64,000 bases of DNA from Nocardia asteroides (GCA_019930625.1 CP082844.1:1612001-1676000); one strand, 5' to 3'; shown: positions 52,597 to 61,003, numbered from the stretch's first letter. Made by a program: numbers and translations. Notes: a model not told the origin generated them from the letters alone.

Positions 52597-53052
52597 ATGG
52601 CTGTGACCGCTGACGCGACACCGGGCCCGATCCTCGTTCTGAACGGTCCGAACCTGAACATGCTCGGCATCCGGCAACCGGAGGTCTACGGGTCGGCGAC
52701 GCTGGAGGATGTCGTGGAGTTGTGCAAGCGGACCGCGACGAAGTTCGATCGGGAGATCGTCGCCTTCCAGTCCAATTCCGAAGGCGCGCTCATCGACCGG
52801 ATCCATCAGGCGCGGGGCGTGGAGTCGGGCATCGTGATCAATCCCGGCGGCCTGACCCACACCTCGGTGGCGCTACGGGACGCGCTGGTGATTCCGGAAC
52901 TCCCCATCGTCGAGGTGCACATCAGCAATGTGCACGCACGTGAAGAGTTCCGGCACCACTCCTACATCTCTCCGATCGCGACCGCGGTGGTCGCGGGAAT
53001 GGGCATACAGGGTTACGCCGCCGCTATCGAATTCCTGGCCCGCTCGGCCTGA
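52597..53052 (+). CDS. aroQ: 3-dehydroquinate dehydratase, type II
   Basis: Protein of 151 aa. Signature [16 protein letters not shown] contains catalytic Arg26 and Tyr31; substrate-binding NPGGLTHTS (82-90) and catalytic His108 in EVHISN are present. It dehydrates 3-dehydroquinate to 3-dehydroshikimate in the shikimate pathway. The usual aro neighbours are absent here. Two bases separate its stop from the convergent Ddn-like gene. Confidence 0.98.
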   Translation: MAVTADATPGPILVLNGPNLNMLGIRQPEVYGSATLEDVVELCKRTATKFDREIVAFQSNSEGALIDRIHQARGVESGIVINPGGLTHTSVALRDALVIPELPIVEVHISNVHAREEFRHHSYISPIATAVVAGMGIQGYAAAIEFLARSA

Positions 53053-53054
53053 GT

Positions 53055-53501
53055 TCACTTCAGCTGGAATACCGGAAACCCGGGCGCGATGGCGGCGAGT
53101 TCCTCGTCGGTGGCGTCCTTGGTCACGCCCTCGAAGAATCTGCCGACCTCCCAGCCCCACTTCCGCAGGTAGAGCCGCAGCAGGGGCACCTTGTCGGCAT
53201 CGGCCACCTCGGCGGCGGTGAACGCTTCGACCTTGCGGCCGAGCCGCAGCTCGCCCCCGCCCGCCACGCGAAGGTTGCGCACCCACTGCGTGTGCCCACG
53301 GGGTGCGACGAGGAAGCGCTCGCCGTCCTCCCGCACCATGAGGTTGACCATCGTGGTGCGCCACTCGCCGCTCTTGCGCCCACGCACCGCGAGCAGTCGC
53401 GAACCCATGACACTGATGCCCAGCTTGGGCAGCAGATTGAAGATCCGGCTGAAGAACGCCTCGAGTCCGGCGGGGCCGATGTAGCGGGTGCTGTGGTCCA
53501 T
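53055..53501 (-). CDS. Nitroreductase-like, F420-dependent (Ddn/FDR-type) protein
   Basis: Protein of 148 aa. The split beta-barrel pattern MGSRLLAVRGRKSGEWRTTMVNLMVREDGERFLVAPRGHTQWVRNLRVAGGGELRLGRK is characteristic of deazaflavin-dependent nitroreductase family enzymes, common in mycolate bacteria. Cofactor F420 is expected. GAGGAG precedes ATG 53501. The upstream region carries two TetR-like palindromes (53518-53586), so expression is probably regulated by a repressor encoded elsewhere. Confidence 0.88.
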   Translation of the reverse strand: MDHSTRYIGPAGLEAFFSRIFNLLPKLGISVMGSRLLAVRGRKSGEWRTTMVNLMVREDGERFLVAPRGHTQWVRNLRVAGGGELRLGRKVEAFTAAEVADADKVPLLRLYLRKWGWEVGRFFEGVTKDATDEELAAIAPGFPVFQLK

Positions 53502-53517
53502 GACTACTCCTCTTTGT

Positions 53518-53586
53518 GAGCACTGCTCTCTATGGAGAGAAGTGTTCCACGATGGGCGCCACGGAGTCAAGAGCACTGCTCTCTAT
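53518..53586. promoter_or_regulatory. Two TetR-type palindromes upstream of the Ddn-like gene
   Basis: The 16-base sequence GAGCACTGCTCTCTAT occurs at 53518-53533 and 53571-53586. Each contains the palindrome GAGCACTGCTC (AGAGCACTGCTCT in the second). The first also pairs with GAGAGAAGTGTTC at 53535-53547. Both lie just before the Ddn-like gene; no TetR gene is next to them. Confidence 0.6.
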
Positions 53587-53617
53587 TGCTTCGGCATCGC
53601 CGCTCCACGCACGAGGC

Positions 53618-54427
53618 CTACTGCGACTGCGCGGCAGTCTCCGGCTCCGGCAGAACGTCTCCCGTCTCCAACAACGTCTTGAGGTTGGACAAAATGCTCG
53701 GCCAGCCGCCGCGGATCGCTTCCAGGACCGCACTGCCCGGTTCGAAGCCGTCGTGCACGACGGTCAGCTTGACGACCTCGCCCTTGGGCTCTATCTCGAA
53801 CGCCACCTTGGAACGGGGCTCACGCGCCCACGCGGCGACATCGTCCGGGTTCAGCTCGAAGGCCTCGGCCAAGGCGGGGTCGAACGTGTGCCAGGTGTAG
53901 GACAGGCGGCGGTACGGCTCGGATTCGAGCACCACTTGCTCGGGGTCCTTGTGGGCCCAGCCCCGCTGCCGCCACTCCATCACCGAGCCCGGACGCCAAT
54001 CCGTGTCGAAGCCGGTGCCCCAGTAACGATCGGTGAACACCGGGTCGGTGAGCGCCTGCCACAGCTTTTCGGGAGTGGTCTTGATGTAGGTCGTGTAGAC
54101 GAATGCGTTGTCGCCCATGGGTTGTTCCTCCAGTGCTCTCTTCAGGTCGGCGAGGATGCCGACCCGCGCGCGGTCGTACCGGTTGATCCAGCGTTCGGCG
54201 ATGGCGTTGATGGGCTCGGCATTGAGGTAGTGCAATTTCTCCCGGCCGCTGCGCCGGGTCGTGATGAGGTTGGCCGCCTCCAGCATCGCGAGATGCTTGC
54301 TCACCGACTGGCGGGCCGTCGCCAGTCCTGCGCACAACTCCCGCAGCGTCTGCCCGTTGCGGGCATTCAGGCTGTCGAGCAGCCGCCGCCGACTCGGATC
54401 GGCCAACGCCCGGAACACCTCGTCCAT
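53618..54427 (-). CDS. ArsR-type HTH fused to SRPBCC (AHSA1) domain
   Basis: Protein of 269 aa. Residues 1-95 form an ArsR/SmtB winged helix (VFRALADPSRRRLLDSLNARNGQTLRELCAGLATARQSVSKHLAMLEAANLITTRRSGREKLHYL). Residues ~110-262 form an AHSA1/SRPBCC ligand-binding barrel (VYTTYIKTTPEKLWQALTDPVF...RLSYTWHTF). The natural fusion suggests a regulator that senses a hydrophobic ligand directly. AAGGTGG precedes ATG 54427. Nested dyads immediately upstream look like its autoregulatory operator. Confidence 0.93.
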   Translation of the reverse strand: MDEVFRALADPSRRRLLDSLNARNGQTLRELCAGLATARQSVSKHLAMLEAANLITTRRSGREKLHYLNAEPINAIAERWINRYDRARVGILADLKRALEEQPMGDNAFVYTTYIKTTPEKLWQALTDPVFTDRYWGTGFDTDWRPGSVMEWRQRGWAHKDPEQVVLESEPYRRLSYTWHTFDPALAEAFELNPDDVAAWAREPRSKVAFEIEPKGEVVKLTVVHDGFEPGSAVLEAIRGGWPSILSNLKTLLETGDVLPEPETAAQSQ

Positions 54428-54443
54428 CGTCCACCTTCCCAAC

Positions 54444-54492
54444 ATGCAGCCGGTAGGCTGCCCATTTACTATAGGCAGCCTTATGGCTGCAT
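54444..54492. promoter_or_regulatory. Nested dyad operator of the ArsR-SRPBCC gene
   Basis: Outer perfect repeat ATGCAGCC (54444-54451) / GGCTGCAT (54485-54492) and inner perfect repeat GGCTGCC (54456-54462) / GGCAGCC (54474-54480), all with the GGCTGC core and centred on an A/T-rich segment just before the gene. Four copies of one half-site point to cooperative binding. Confidence 0.65.
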
Positions 54493-54507
54493 ATCAAGCC
54501 ACGAAAA

Positions 54508-54570
54508 ACCTCGCAGAGTCGGTCGGGTTTCTCGCCCGGCTGGGCGAGGAACCGACCGACTCTGCGAGGT
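54508..54570 (-). terminator. Rho-independent terminator of the IRED-like gene
   Basis: A 19-bp perfect stem (54508-54526 / 54552-54570) continues after a small mismatch into CTCGCC/GGCGAG. On the minus strand it is followed by TTTTT, a canonical terminator eight bases after the stop at 54578. Confidence 0.85.
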
Positions 54571-54577
54571 CGGGGTA

Positions 54578-55456
54578 TCAGGATGGATCGCGGAGCAGGG
54601 CGTAGGTGGAGACAGGGGTGCCGGCCTTCTCGCTGGCAGCGATGGCTTTACGCCAGAGGCCTTGGGCAGTGTGCGAGAGGATGGCGTCCACGCCGACTTC
54701 CTCACTCGCGTCGATGATGTGCTGCGCGCCCGCGTCCATCATCTTCAGGCTGGCCAAGGAGGCCCAGCCGCCGTTCTGGTTGGCGACCGAGAACTCCTCC
54801 ATGAAGTAGGGAAAAGCGGCGGCCGAGCGAATCGCGAACGGGACGAACGCGGCGATGTCGTGGCCGGAGCGGTCGATCATGGCGGTGGCCTGGTCGAAGG
54901 CGAGCAACCACGGATGGAAGATGGTCAGCAGCCCCTGGTAGAAGACCTGCGCCAAGCCGTCGTCCGTGCCGAGGTACTCCTGCGGGCTCAGCGGGCGCAG
55001 CAGCTCGGCGTGCGCGTCGAACACCTCGCGAGGACCGCTGTAGAAGATGTAGGACGCCGGGTGCACGATGTTGTCCCCCGCCGACATGACGCCGCCGGAG
55101 ATGAACTCCGCGCCGTGCGAGCGAACCCACTGCGCGCCCTTTCGCGCCTTCTCCGGCGAATCGGAGGACAGATTCGCGATCACCTTGCCCTTCAGATGAC
55201 CGGCCGCCTGGCCCAGCACGTCGTACATGGCCGCGTAGTGGGTGAGGCTGAGCACGGTGACCTCGTTGGCGTCGAGCGCGTCGGCGACGGTGGCGGCGCG
55301 CTTCGCACCGAGTTCCACCATGGCGTCGACCTTCTCGGGGCTGCGGTTCCACACCGTCACCTCGACGCCGGCTTCCAGGAAAGCCCGGACCATCGCCTGA
55401 CCCATCGGCCCCAAGCCGACGACGGAGACAGCGCGGGCGGGGGTCTGCTCGGACAT
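54578..55456 (-). CDS. NAD(P)-binding 6PGDH/imine-reductase-like dehydrogenase
   Basis: Protein of 292 aa. Rossmann motif VVGLGPMGQAMVRAFLEAG and WNRSPEKVDAM define a beta-hydroxyacid dehydrogenase-like N-terminus with an NADP-type Arg after strand 2. The C-terminal helical domain (GLLTIFHPWLLAFDQATAMIDRSGHDIAAFVPF) resembles imine-reductase-like proteins. Substrate unknown. Divergent from an HxlR regulator, the usual arrangement for redox-controlled reductases. Ends at a strong terminator. Confidence 0.88.
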   Translation of the reverse strand: MSEQTPARAVSVVGLGPMGQAMVRAFLEAGVEVTVWNRSPEKVDAMVELGAKRAATVADALDANEVTVLSLTHYAAMYDVLGQAAGHLKGKVIANLSSDSPEKARKGAQWVRSHGAEFISGGVMSAGDNIVHPASYIFYSGPREVFDAHAELLRPLSPQEYLGTDDGLAQVFYQGLLTIFHPWLLAFDQATAMIDRSGHDIAAFVPFAIRSAAAFPYFMEEFSVANQNGGWASLASLKMMDAGAQHIIDASEEVGVDAILSHTAQGLWRKAIAASEKAGTPVSTYALLRDPS

Positions 55457-55542
55457 GATGTGTTCCTTCGATTCTCGTTCGGATTTGCGTCGGCGCCGGG
55501 ATCCATGGTCGTTCCCGCAGGTAGAGTCGGGAAGACCGAACG

Positions 55543-55581
55543 TCGAGGTGCGGTTGCTTACTTCGAGGTTCGAATCGAGGT
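55543..55581. promoter_or_regulatory. Candidate HxlR operator
   Basis: TCGAGGT occurs three times (55543-55549, 55563-55569, 55575-55581) between the divergent HxlR and IRED-like genes; the last two flank TTCGAA. Such spacing would suit a dimeric HxlR regulator. Confidence 0.4.
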
Positions 55582-55599
55582 CAAAGGAGCGCGGTGGGC

Positions 55600-55950
55600 A
55601 TGAACAGTGACGCGGATCACGATGTATGCGGTATGACGGTCGCGATCGACGTTGTCGGCGGCAAGTGGAAACTGCACCTGATGTGGGTGCTCGGCACCGG
55701 CCCCCAGCGCTTCGGCCAGATCCGCAGGATGCTCGAGGGGGTCAGCGAGAAGGTGCTCGCCGAGAACCTGCGCCAGCTCGAGTCGACCGGCGTGGTGCAT
55801 CGCGAGGTCTACCCCGAGGTCCCGCCCCGAGTCGAGTACTCGCTCACCCCGCTGGGCAAGGAGCTGGCCGTGGCGCTGCGTCCGCTCGAGGAGTGGGGCG
55901 AACGGCACCGGCACGAACTGGCCGCGAAACTGCTGGCGTCGGCGAGTTAG
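55600..55950 (+). CDS. HxlR family transcriptional regulator
   Basis: Protein of 116 aa from ATG 55600 (GTG 55594 is also possible; AAAGGAG at 55583-55589 serves either). HxlR pattern: CGMTVAIDVVGGKWKLHLMWVLGTGPQRFGQIRRMLEGVSEKVLAENLRQLESTGVVHREVYPEVPPRVEYSLTPLG, including the N-terminal Cys that often acts as a thiol or quinone/aldehyde sensor. It probably controls the divergent reductase. Its stop overlaps the convergent glycerate kinase gene by four bases. Confidence 0.93.
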   Translation: MNSDADHDVCGMTVAIDVVGGKWKLHLMWVLGTGPQRFGQIRRMLEGVSEKVLAENLRQLESTGVVHREVYPEVPPRVEYSLTPLGKELAVALRPLEEWGERHRHELAAKLLASAS

Positions 55951-57071
55951 ACCGATCGCTCGACGGCGATCCGCGCGCCGACGCGTTCGAGCAGCATCGC
56001 CGCCTCGGCCATCGAACGGTCCGGGTCGGGTTCCAGATCGGCGAGCGCATGGCAATCCGCGAAGCCCGCGGCCCGGATCTCGTCGGGTTCGAGCAGCGTG
56101 CGACCGACGACAGCGACCACCGGGACGTTCGCCTTCCGGGCAGCCGCGCACACGCCGACCGGGGCTTTGCCGTGCAGACTCTGTCGATCGAGTGAGCCTT
56201 CACCGGTGATGACCAAAGCGACGTCCGCGAGCAGATCGGGGAACTCGAGCAGTTCCAGAACGACCTCGATGCCGCTGCGCACCCGCGCGCCCAGCACGGC
56301 GAGCGCACCGAAACCGGTCCCGCCCGCCGCGCCCGCGCCCGGTTGCCGGGCGAAGCCGGATCCGACGAGTTCGGCCCAGGTGGCGAGCGCGGATTCGAGA
56401 ACCTCGACTTCGGCGGGGCCCGCTCCCTTCTGCGGTGCGTAGACCGCGGCGGCGCCGGTGGGCCCGAGCAGCGGATTGTCGACATCGCAAGCGAGCGTGA
56501 ACGACGTGCTCGCCACACCGGAATGCAGGCCGGAGCAGTCCAGCCGTGCAGCCCGGGTCAGCACCGCCGCGCCGCGCGGCAGTTCCCGGCCCTCGGCGTC
56601 CAGGACGCGCACGCCGAGTGCCTGCAGCATGCCCGCGCCGCCGTCGGTGGACGCGCTGCCGCCCAGCCCGAGCGTGATCTCTGCGACCCCATGGTCCATC
56701 GCGTGTGCCAGCACGACCCCGAGCCCGAACGTGCTCGCGTGCAACGGATCGAGCCGCCCCTCGGGCAGGGTCGCGAGACCGACGACCGCGGCCAGTTCGA
56801 CGACCGCGGTCGCACCGCGCCGAGCATAGGCCGTACGAATGGGCACGCCGGTAGGTCCCGGAGCGGTCAGTTCCACACGCGTCCAACCGGCCGCGAGGAA
56901 CGCCTCGACCGTGCCGTCACCGCCGTCTGCGACCGGCACCTGCCGGACCTCGGCATCGGGCGCGGCACGCCGCAACCCCGCGGCCAGTGCCGCCGCTACT
57001 TCCGGCGCGGTGAGCGACCCCTTGAACTTGTCCGGAGCGACGATCACTCGCGTGGCGGATGCTCGTGTCAT
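55947..57071 (-). CDS. Glycerate kinase
   Basis: Protein of 374 aa. Family landmarks: VIVAPDKFKGSLTAPEVAAAL at the N-terminus, VADGGDGT, GLGGSASTDGGAGMLQALG and VITGEGSLDRQSLHGKAPVGV. It phosphorylates D-glycerate (to 2- or 3-phosphoglycerate) using ATP, in glyoxylate or serine-type salvage. The long upstream open frame is not family-like; similarity starts at ATG 57071. No linked glyoxylate genes are present in the window. The 57072-57341 spacer shows nothing I can support. Confidence 0.95.
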   Translation of the reverse strand: MTRASATRVIVAPDKFKGSLTAPEVAAALAAGLRRAAPDAEVRQVPVADGGDGTVEAFLAAGWTRVELTAPGPTGVPIRTAYARRGATAVVELAAVVGLATLPEGRLDPLHASTFGLGVVLAHAMDHGVAEITLGLGGSASTDGGAGMLQALGVRVLDAEGRELPRGAAVLTRAARLDCSGLHSGVASTSFTLACDVDNPLLGPTGAAAVYAPQKGAGPAEVEVLESALATWAELVGSGFARQPGAGAAGGTGFGALAVLGARVRSGIEVVLELLEFPDLLADVALVITGEGSLDRQSLHGKAPVGVCAAARKANVPVVAVVGRTLLEPDEIRAAGFADCHALADLEPDPDRSMAEAAMLLERVGARIAVERSV

Positions 57072-57341
57072 CCCCACATTCTCGGACCCGGCCGGACCGG
57101 CCGCACCACACGGCGCGACCGCCGAGAGGAACGCCGTCAAGCCGCAGTGCCGAACGTCCGACCCGACACGCCGGTTATCCGGACCTGCTACTCGCACCTC
57201 TGCACAAAGGTGCCGGTCGCGTGCTGCGCGCATCCGCCCGGCCAAGAACCGCCGACCAGCCACGCGCGTGTGCCGCATCTCGCAGCGGCACACAGGTCCC
57301 GGGGACACGGCTCGACTCGGGCCGCGATGCCGTGCGCCCGC

Positions 57342-58931
57342 TCAAGTCGCGGGCAGTGGCGCCTGATCGGCTCGGGTGATGTCGACCTTCGCGGTGCGCA
57401 GATAGGTGAGCACGGCCTCGTCCACCGCGGGATTGCCGCGACCGAACGTGCCGTGGTCACCGCCCTCGACCACCACCAGCGCACCGCCCAGCGCCGCGGC
57501 CATGGCCGGGCCGCCTTCGTACTTGGTCAGCGCGTCGTGGCGGCTCTGCAGCACCAGCGGCGCGGTGCGCAGGCCGGCACCGGTGATCGGCACCGGTTTC
57601 GTCACGGGCTTCCATGACCCACAGGCCATTCCGGAGCGCACCAGGTCGGCGCGCGCGTCCATCGCGTTGCCGCCGGAAGCTATGGTGCCGACCGCTGCGC
57701 CGAGCAACTCCGGCCTGCCGCTCACGGCATTCTCGTTGCAGGTGATCGCGCTGAACACGAAACGCCCGGTGGGGTCGGTCGAGGTGGCGCCCTCGATGGC
57801 CCGCAGGCGCTGCACGTTCGCCGGATCGGCCGCCGCGTCGGCCATCGCGCGGGCGAAGGTCGGCCAGAAGGTGCGGGTGTAGGTGGCCACGGTGGTCGCG
57901 CCCAGCAACGGCACTTGCGCGGAGACACCGCCGGTCACCAGAGTGCGCAACAGGTTCTGCACTTTGCCGAGTTGCTCGACGCTGCCGTTGTAGCCGTCCC
58001 TCGCGATCTCGGCCAGCGGCTCGGGCAGCGCACCGGGCAGGTCGGCAACACTCGCGGGCGGTGGGGTCAGGTTGGCGTACCAGCCGCCCCCTTGCGCGGC
58101 CGCCAGCCGGACCCAGTTGCGGTAGACCTGCAAGGCGGTGTCGCCGAGGTGGTATTCGTCGTCGTGTTCGGCGATCCAAGTGAACAGATCGTCCAGGCGC
58201 TGTTTCCCCGCGACCTGCTGCTGGGCGAATTCCTCGGTCCACACCCAATCCGGGTGGACGTTGGAATCCAGGATCATGCGGTCCACCCGGTCGCCGAACA
58301 ACGCGGCGTAGACCGCGCCGAGGTAGGTGCCGTAGGAGGTGCCGAGGTAGCCGATCCGCTCCAGCCCGAGCGCCGCGCGCACGGCGTCGATGTCACGCGC
58401 GGTGTTCTCGGTGGTGATGGTGGCCAGATATCCGGGCTGCGCCGCGTCGCACGCCTTCTTGATGGCGTCGCGGTTGCCGCCGCCCAACGATACCTGTTGC
58501 CCCTCACCATTTTTCGCACTCGCGCCGCATTCCAGCGGTGTCGCCCATCGCAGTCCGCGCGGCTGGACGGCGATCCGGTCGTAGCGCTCGGCGAGTTCGG
58601 CGGGGAACACGTTCAACCGGCGCGCCCAATAGTCCAGCGCGTCCGCACCGGGTCCGCCAGGGTTGGCGAACAGGACTCCCTGCCGTTCGCCGGTCGCGGC
58701 GATCCGGCTGACGGTCAGCTCGATCTTCGTCCCGTCCGGGTCGGCGTAGCTCATCGGAACACTGACGACGGCGCACTGCACGCCCCGGTCGGCGGGCACA
58801 GCCCCGTCGGGACACTTGCCGAACGCGACTCCCGGCGCGGCGCTCGCAACGCCGGTGGCGATCGATCCCCCGAGCAGGCCCACGGCGACGACGGTGGCCG
58901 CGGCCCGCGAAACACGCAGTGTCCTCAACAT
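57342..58931 (-). CDS. Secreted alpha/beta hydrolase, TAP-like (tripeptidyl aminopeptidase family)
   Basis: Protein of 529 aa. Signal peptide MLRTLRVSRAAATVVAVGLLGGSIATGVASA with cleavage near 32. Oxyanion motif NPGGPG (90-95), nucleophile Ser199 in GTSYGTYLG, and C-terminal QSRHDALTKYEGG and GGDHGTFG supplying Asp and His. The usual DPRG of the family reads QPRG (123-126). GGAGGT is seven bases before ATG 58931. It probably releases peptides or hydrolyses esters outside the membrane. Confidence 0.92.
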   Translation of the reverse strand: MLRTLRVSRAAATVVAVGLLGGSIATGVASAAPGVAFGKCPDGAVPADRGVQCAVVSVPMSYADPDGTKIELTVSRIAATGERQGVLFANPGGPGADALDYWARRLNVFPAELAERYDRIAVQPRGLRWATPLECGASAKNGEGQQVSLGGGNRDAIKKACDAAQPGYLATITTENTARDIDAVRAALGLERIGYLGTSYGTYLGAVYAALFGDRVDRMILDSNVHPDWVWTEEFAQQQVAGKQRLDDLFTWIAEHDDEYHLGDTALQVYRNWVRLAAAQGGGWYANLTPPPASVADLPGALPEPLAEIARDGYNGSVEQLGKVQNLLRTLVTGGVSAQVPLLGATTVATYTRTFWPTFARAMADAAADPANVQRLRAIEGATSTDPTGRFVFSAITCNENAVSGRPELLGAAVGTIASGGNAMDARADLVRSGMACGSWKPVTKPVPITGAGLRTAPLVLQSRHDALTKYEGGPAMAAALGGALVVVEGGDHGTFGRGNPAVDEAVLTYLRTAKVDITRADQAPLPAT

Positions 58932-59076
58932 TTTCCGTACCTCCCCGGGCGTGCCCATCGCGTGCGACGACGGACCCGACCAAGAGCATTCTGCGCAGGC
59001 CCGGCGGGACAGACAAGTCGGTGGCGGGATTCCGCCCGGTCCGGTGTGTGATTTACCCGGACACGGGCGCACAGAG

Positions 59077-59082
59077 TAGCGT
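59077..59082 (+). promoter_or_regulatory. -10 box of the GNAT gene, predicted leaderless
   Basis: TAGCGT lies six bases before ATG 59089. Confidence 0.5.
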
Positions 59083-59088
59083 CGAGCC

Positions 59089-59400
59089 ATGTCGACCGAG
59101 GTCAGCAATAACACCGCACTGGAACGTTTCGAGATCTACGTCGACGGTGCGATCGCCGGCTACGCCGAATACCAGGACACGGCCTCCGAGCGCGCGTTCG
59201 TGCACACCGAGATCTACCCGCGGTACGAGGGCCAGGGCTATGCGCGGCTGCTGGTGGAGACCGCGCTGAACAACACCCGCGAGGACAAGCTCGGCGCGCT
59301 GCCCATGTGCCGGACGGTCCACCATTTCATCGAGACCCGCCCCGAATACCTCACGATGGTGCCGCATTGGGCGCGCGACCGGCTCAACCTGCCGCAGTAG
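59089..59400 (+). CDS. Small GNAT-like N-acetyltransferase (YjdJ type)
   Basis: Protein of 103 aa: AIAGYAEYQDTASERAFVHTEIYPRYEGQGYARLLVETALNNTREDKLGALPMC, the compact acetyl-CoA-binding fold of the YjdJ/GNAT_acetyltr_2 group with the R/Q-x-x-G-x-G/A site in YEGQGYARLL. Substrate unknown. Five bases from the convergent acyltransferase gene. Confidence 0.9.
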   Translation: MSTEVSNNTALERFEIYVDGAIAGYAEYQDTASERAFVHTEIYPRYEGQGYARLLVETALNNTREDKLGALPMCRTVHHFIETRPEYLTMVPHWARDRLNLPQ

Positions 59401-59404
59401 GCGT

Positions 59405-60166
59405 TCAGTACGCCGCGACGGCGCCGTCGAGCGCCTCCTGCAGATCGGTGCGCACCAACCGGGCGATGTCGCCGGGCCGGGTCGGCAGGTCGAGCACCGG
59501 GACATTGAAGTAGAAGCTGGCCCCCTTGACCTCCTCCTTCGTCGGCCGCACCGCGGGGTCCCGGCGCGGTCCGTAGCTCAGCGCCATGGACACCAGCACG
59601 GGCTCGGCGCCGAGCTTCATCGCACGGAACGCGATGTGCCCGATGCCGCTGCCGACCGCCTGCACCCGGGCCGGGTCGACGTCGTTGCAGGTGCCCTCCG
59701 GGAAGACCGCGACGCCGTCGCCGCGGGCCATCCGCTCCGCGCAGACGTCCATCATGCGCTGACCCGCGGCGTTCACCGCGCGGATGCCGTGGTCCTTGCC
59801 GCGGAACACCGGGATGCCGCCCATCATGTCGATCTTGCGCCGCTGATCGGGATCGACGAACAGTTCGTCCTTGGCCAGTACGCGCACCCGGCCGATCACC
59901 CGCCGTAGGCCGCTGCGCCACGCCGCCGCGGCCACGGTGTAGGGGTCGTTCTCGGAGAGATGGTTGATCGCGATCAGCAGCGGCCTGCCCTGCCTGACCA
60001 CCGCACGGAGCGCTTCGCGGGCGCCGTCGGCGTAGGTGACGCGCGGATGGTAGCGGCGGCCGAGAATGGCGTAGGCCCCCCATGCCTTCAGGCGGTTCTG
60101 GCGATGATCGCGGTAGAAGTCGTACACGGTGTCGCTGTTCTCGAGGCGCACCTCGGGCGGTTCCAT
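59405..60166 (-). CDS. 1-acyl-sn-glycerol-3-phosphate acyltransferase-like (PlsC domain)
   Basis: Protein of 253 aa. PlsC motifs: NHLSEND with catalytic His69-x4-Asp74, GGIPVFRGKDHG, VFPEGTCND, and a soluble N-terminus with no membrane helix. It may acylate lysophosphatidate or another lipid acceptor. The start ATG 60166 is supported by a TAGAGT -10 seven bases upstream. Confidence 0.9.
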   Translation of the reverse strand: MEPPEVRLENSDTVYDFYRDHRQNRLKAWGAYAILGRRYHPRVTYADGAREALRAVVRQGRPLLIAINHLSENDPYTVAAAAWRSGLRRVIGRVRVLAKDELFVDPDQRRKIDMMGGIPVFRGKDHGIRAVNAAGQRMMDVCAERMARGDGVAVFPEGTCNDVDPARVQAVGSGIGHIAFRAMKLGAEPVLVSMALSYGPRRDPAVRPTKEEVKGASFYFNVPVLDLPTRPGDIARLVRTDLQEALDGAVAAY

Positions 60167-60173
60167 GGCCTGG

Positions 60174-60179
60174 ACTCTA
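60174..60179 (-). promoter_or_regulatory. -10 box of the PlsC gene, predicted leaderless
   Basis: TAGAGT on the minus strand, seven bases before ATG 60166. Confidence 0.5.
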
Positions 60180-60302
60180 CGATGTCGCCCCGGTAGCGCG
60201 ACGCGCCGTCCGGCATCGGTCCCGGCCCGGCTCGGCAAATCGATAAGACAGAAGTCGGCCGCAGAAGGCGCATTGTGGGCGAACAGCTGCGATGATGTCC
60301 GA

Positions 60303-60947
60303 GTGGCACGCGCAGAAGACCCGGACGATCGGAAGACTCGCGGCGGGCACGGCGACCGTAGACGACGCGATTCCCGGCACGGCGAGCAGGTGGTTCGTGC
60401 CGGAACGCTGCTGGTATCGGCCACCGAACTGGTCGAGCCGACCTTCCGGCGCACCGTCGTCTACATCATCGAGCACAACGAGGCGGGCAGTCTCGGCGTC
60501 GTGCTCAACCGCCCGAGCGACACGGCTGTGCACGAGGTGCTGCCGCGCTGGACGGAGGCGGCCGCGGCGCCGCGCACACTGTTCATCGGCGGCCCCGTGA
60601 AACGGGATGCCGCGCTGTGCCTGGGCACCGTCCGGGTCGGCGCGCAGATCGAGGGCGTCCCCGGACTGCGCCGCATCGACGGGCGCGTCGTCCTGGTCGA
60701 CCTGGACGCCGATCCCGAGCGGGTCGGCCCGCTCGTCGAGGGCATCCGGATCTTCGCGGGCTACGCGGGCTGGACCTTCGGCCAGCTGGAAGGCGAGCTG
60801 GAGAACAACGACTGGATCGTGGTGTCGGCGTTGCCGTCCGATCCGATCAGCACCGGCCGTCCCGATCTGTGGGCGCACGTGCTGCGCCGCCAGCCGCTTC
60901 CGCTGTCCCTGCTGGCGACACACCCGATTGAACTCGAACGCAACTGA
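60303..60947 (+). CDS. YqgE/AlgH family protein (UPF0301)
   Basis: Protein of 214 aa from GTG 60303. Core signature RAGTLLVSATELVEPTFRRTVVYIIEHNEAGSLGVVLNRPS, LFIGGPVKRDAALCLG and FAGYAGWTFGQLEGELENNDWIV. The N-terminal ~30 residues are charged, as in Rv0038. Conserved but function unclear. A GATGAT box six bases upstream is a weaker leaderless -10. Confidence 0.93.
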   Translation: MARAEDPDDRKTRGGHGDRRRRDSRHGEQVVRAGTLLVSATELVEPTFRRTVVYIIEHNEAGSLGVVLNRPSDTAVHEVLPRWTEAAAAPRTLFIGGPVKRDAALCLGTVRVGAQIEGVPGLRRIDGRVVLVDLDADPERVGPLVEGIRIFAGYAGWTFGQLEGELENNDWIVVSALPSDPISTGRPDLWAHVLRRQPLPLSLLATHPIELERN

Positions 60948-60985
60948 GAACGTGTACTCCTCGTAGGACCAAAAGGAGACACGAC

Positions 60986-61003
60986 ATGGGACACGACAAC
61001 TGA
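60986..61003 (+). CDS. Possible five-codon leader peptide before sigL
   Basis: ATG GGA CAC GAC AAC TGA behind AAAAGGAG (60971-60978), a very strong ribosome site with no larger gene to serve. It could be an attenuator-like leader or the remains of a small gene; the TGA overlaps the TGAACC hexamer at 61001-61006. Confidence 0.25.
   Translation: MGHDN

Noticed and set aside
53518..53586. Insertion-sequence terminal repeats
   Set aside because: The 16-base repeats are direct, only 53 bp apart and internally palindromic; no transposase lies between, so operators fit better.
54508..54570. Attachment site or phage remnant
   Set aside because: The long hairpin is followed by TTTTT in the direction of the upstream gene and is an ordinary terminator.
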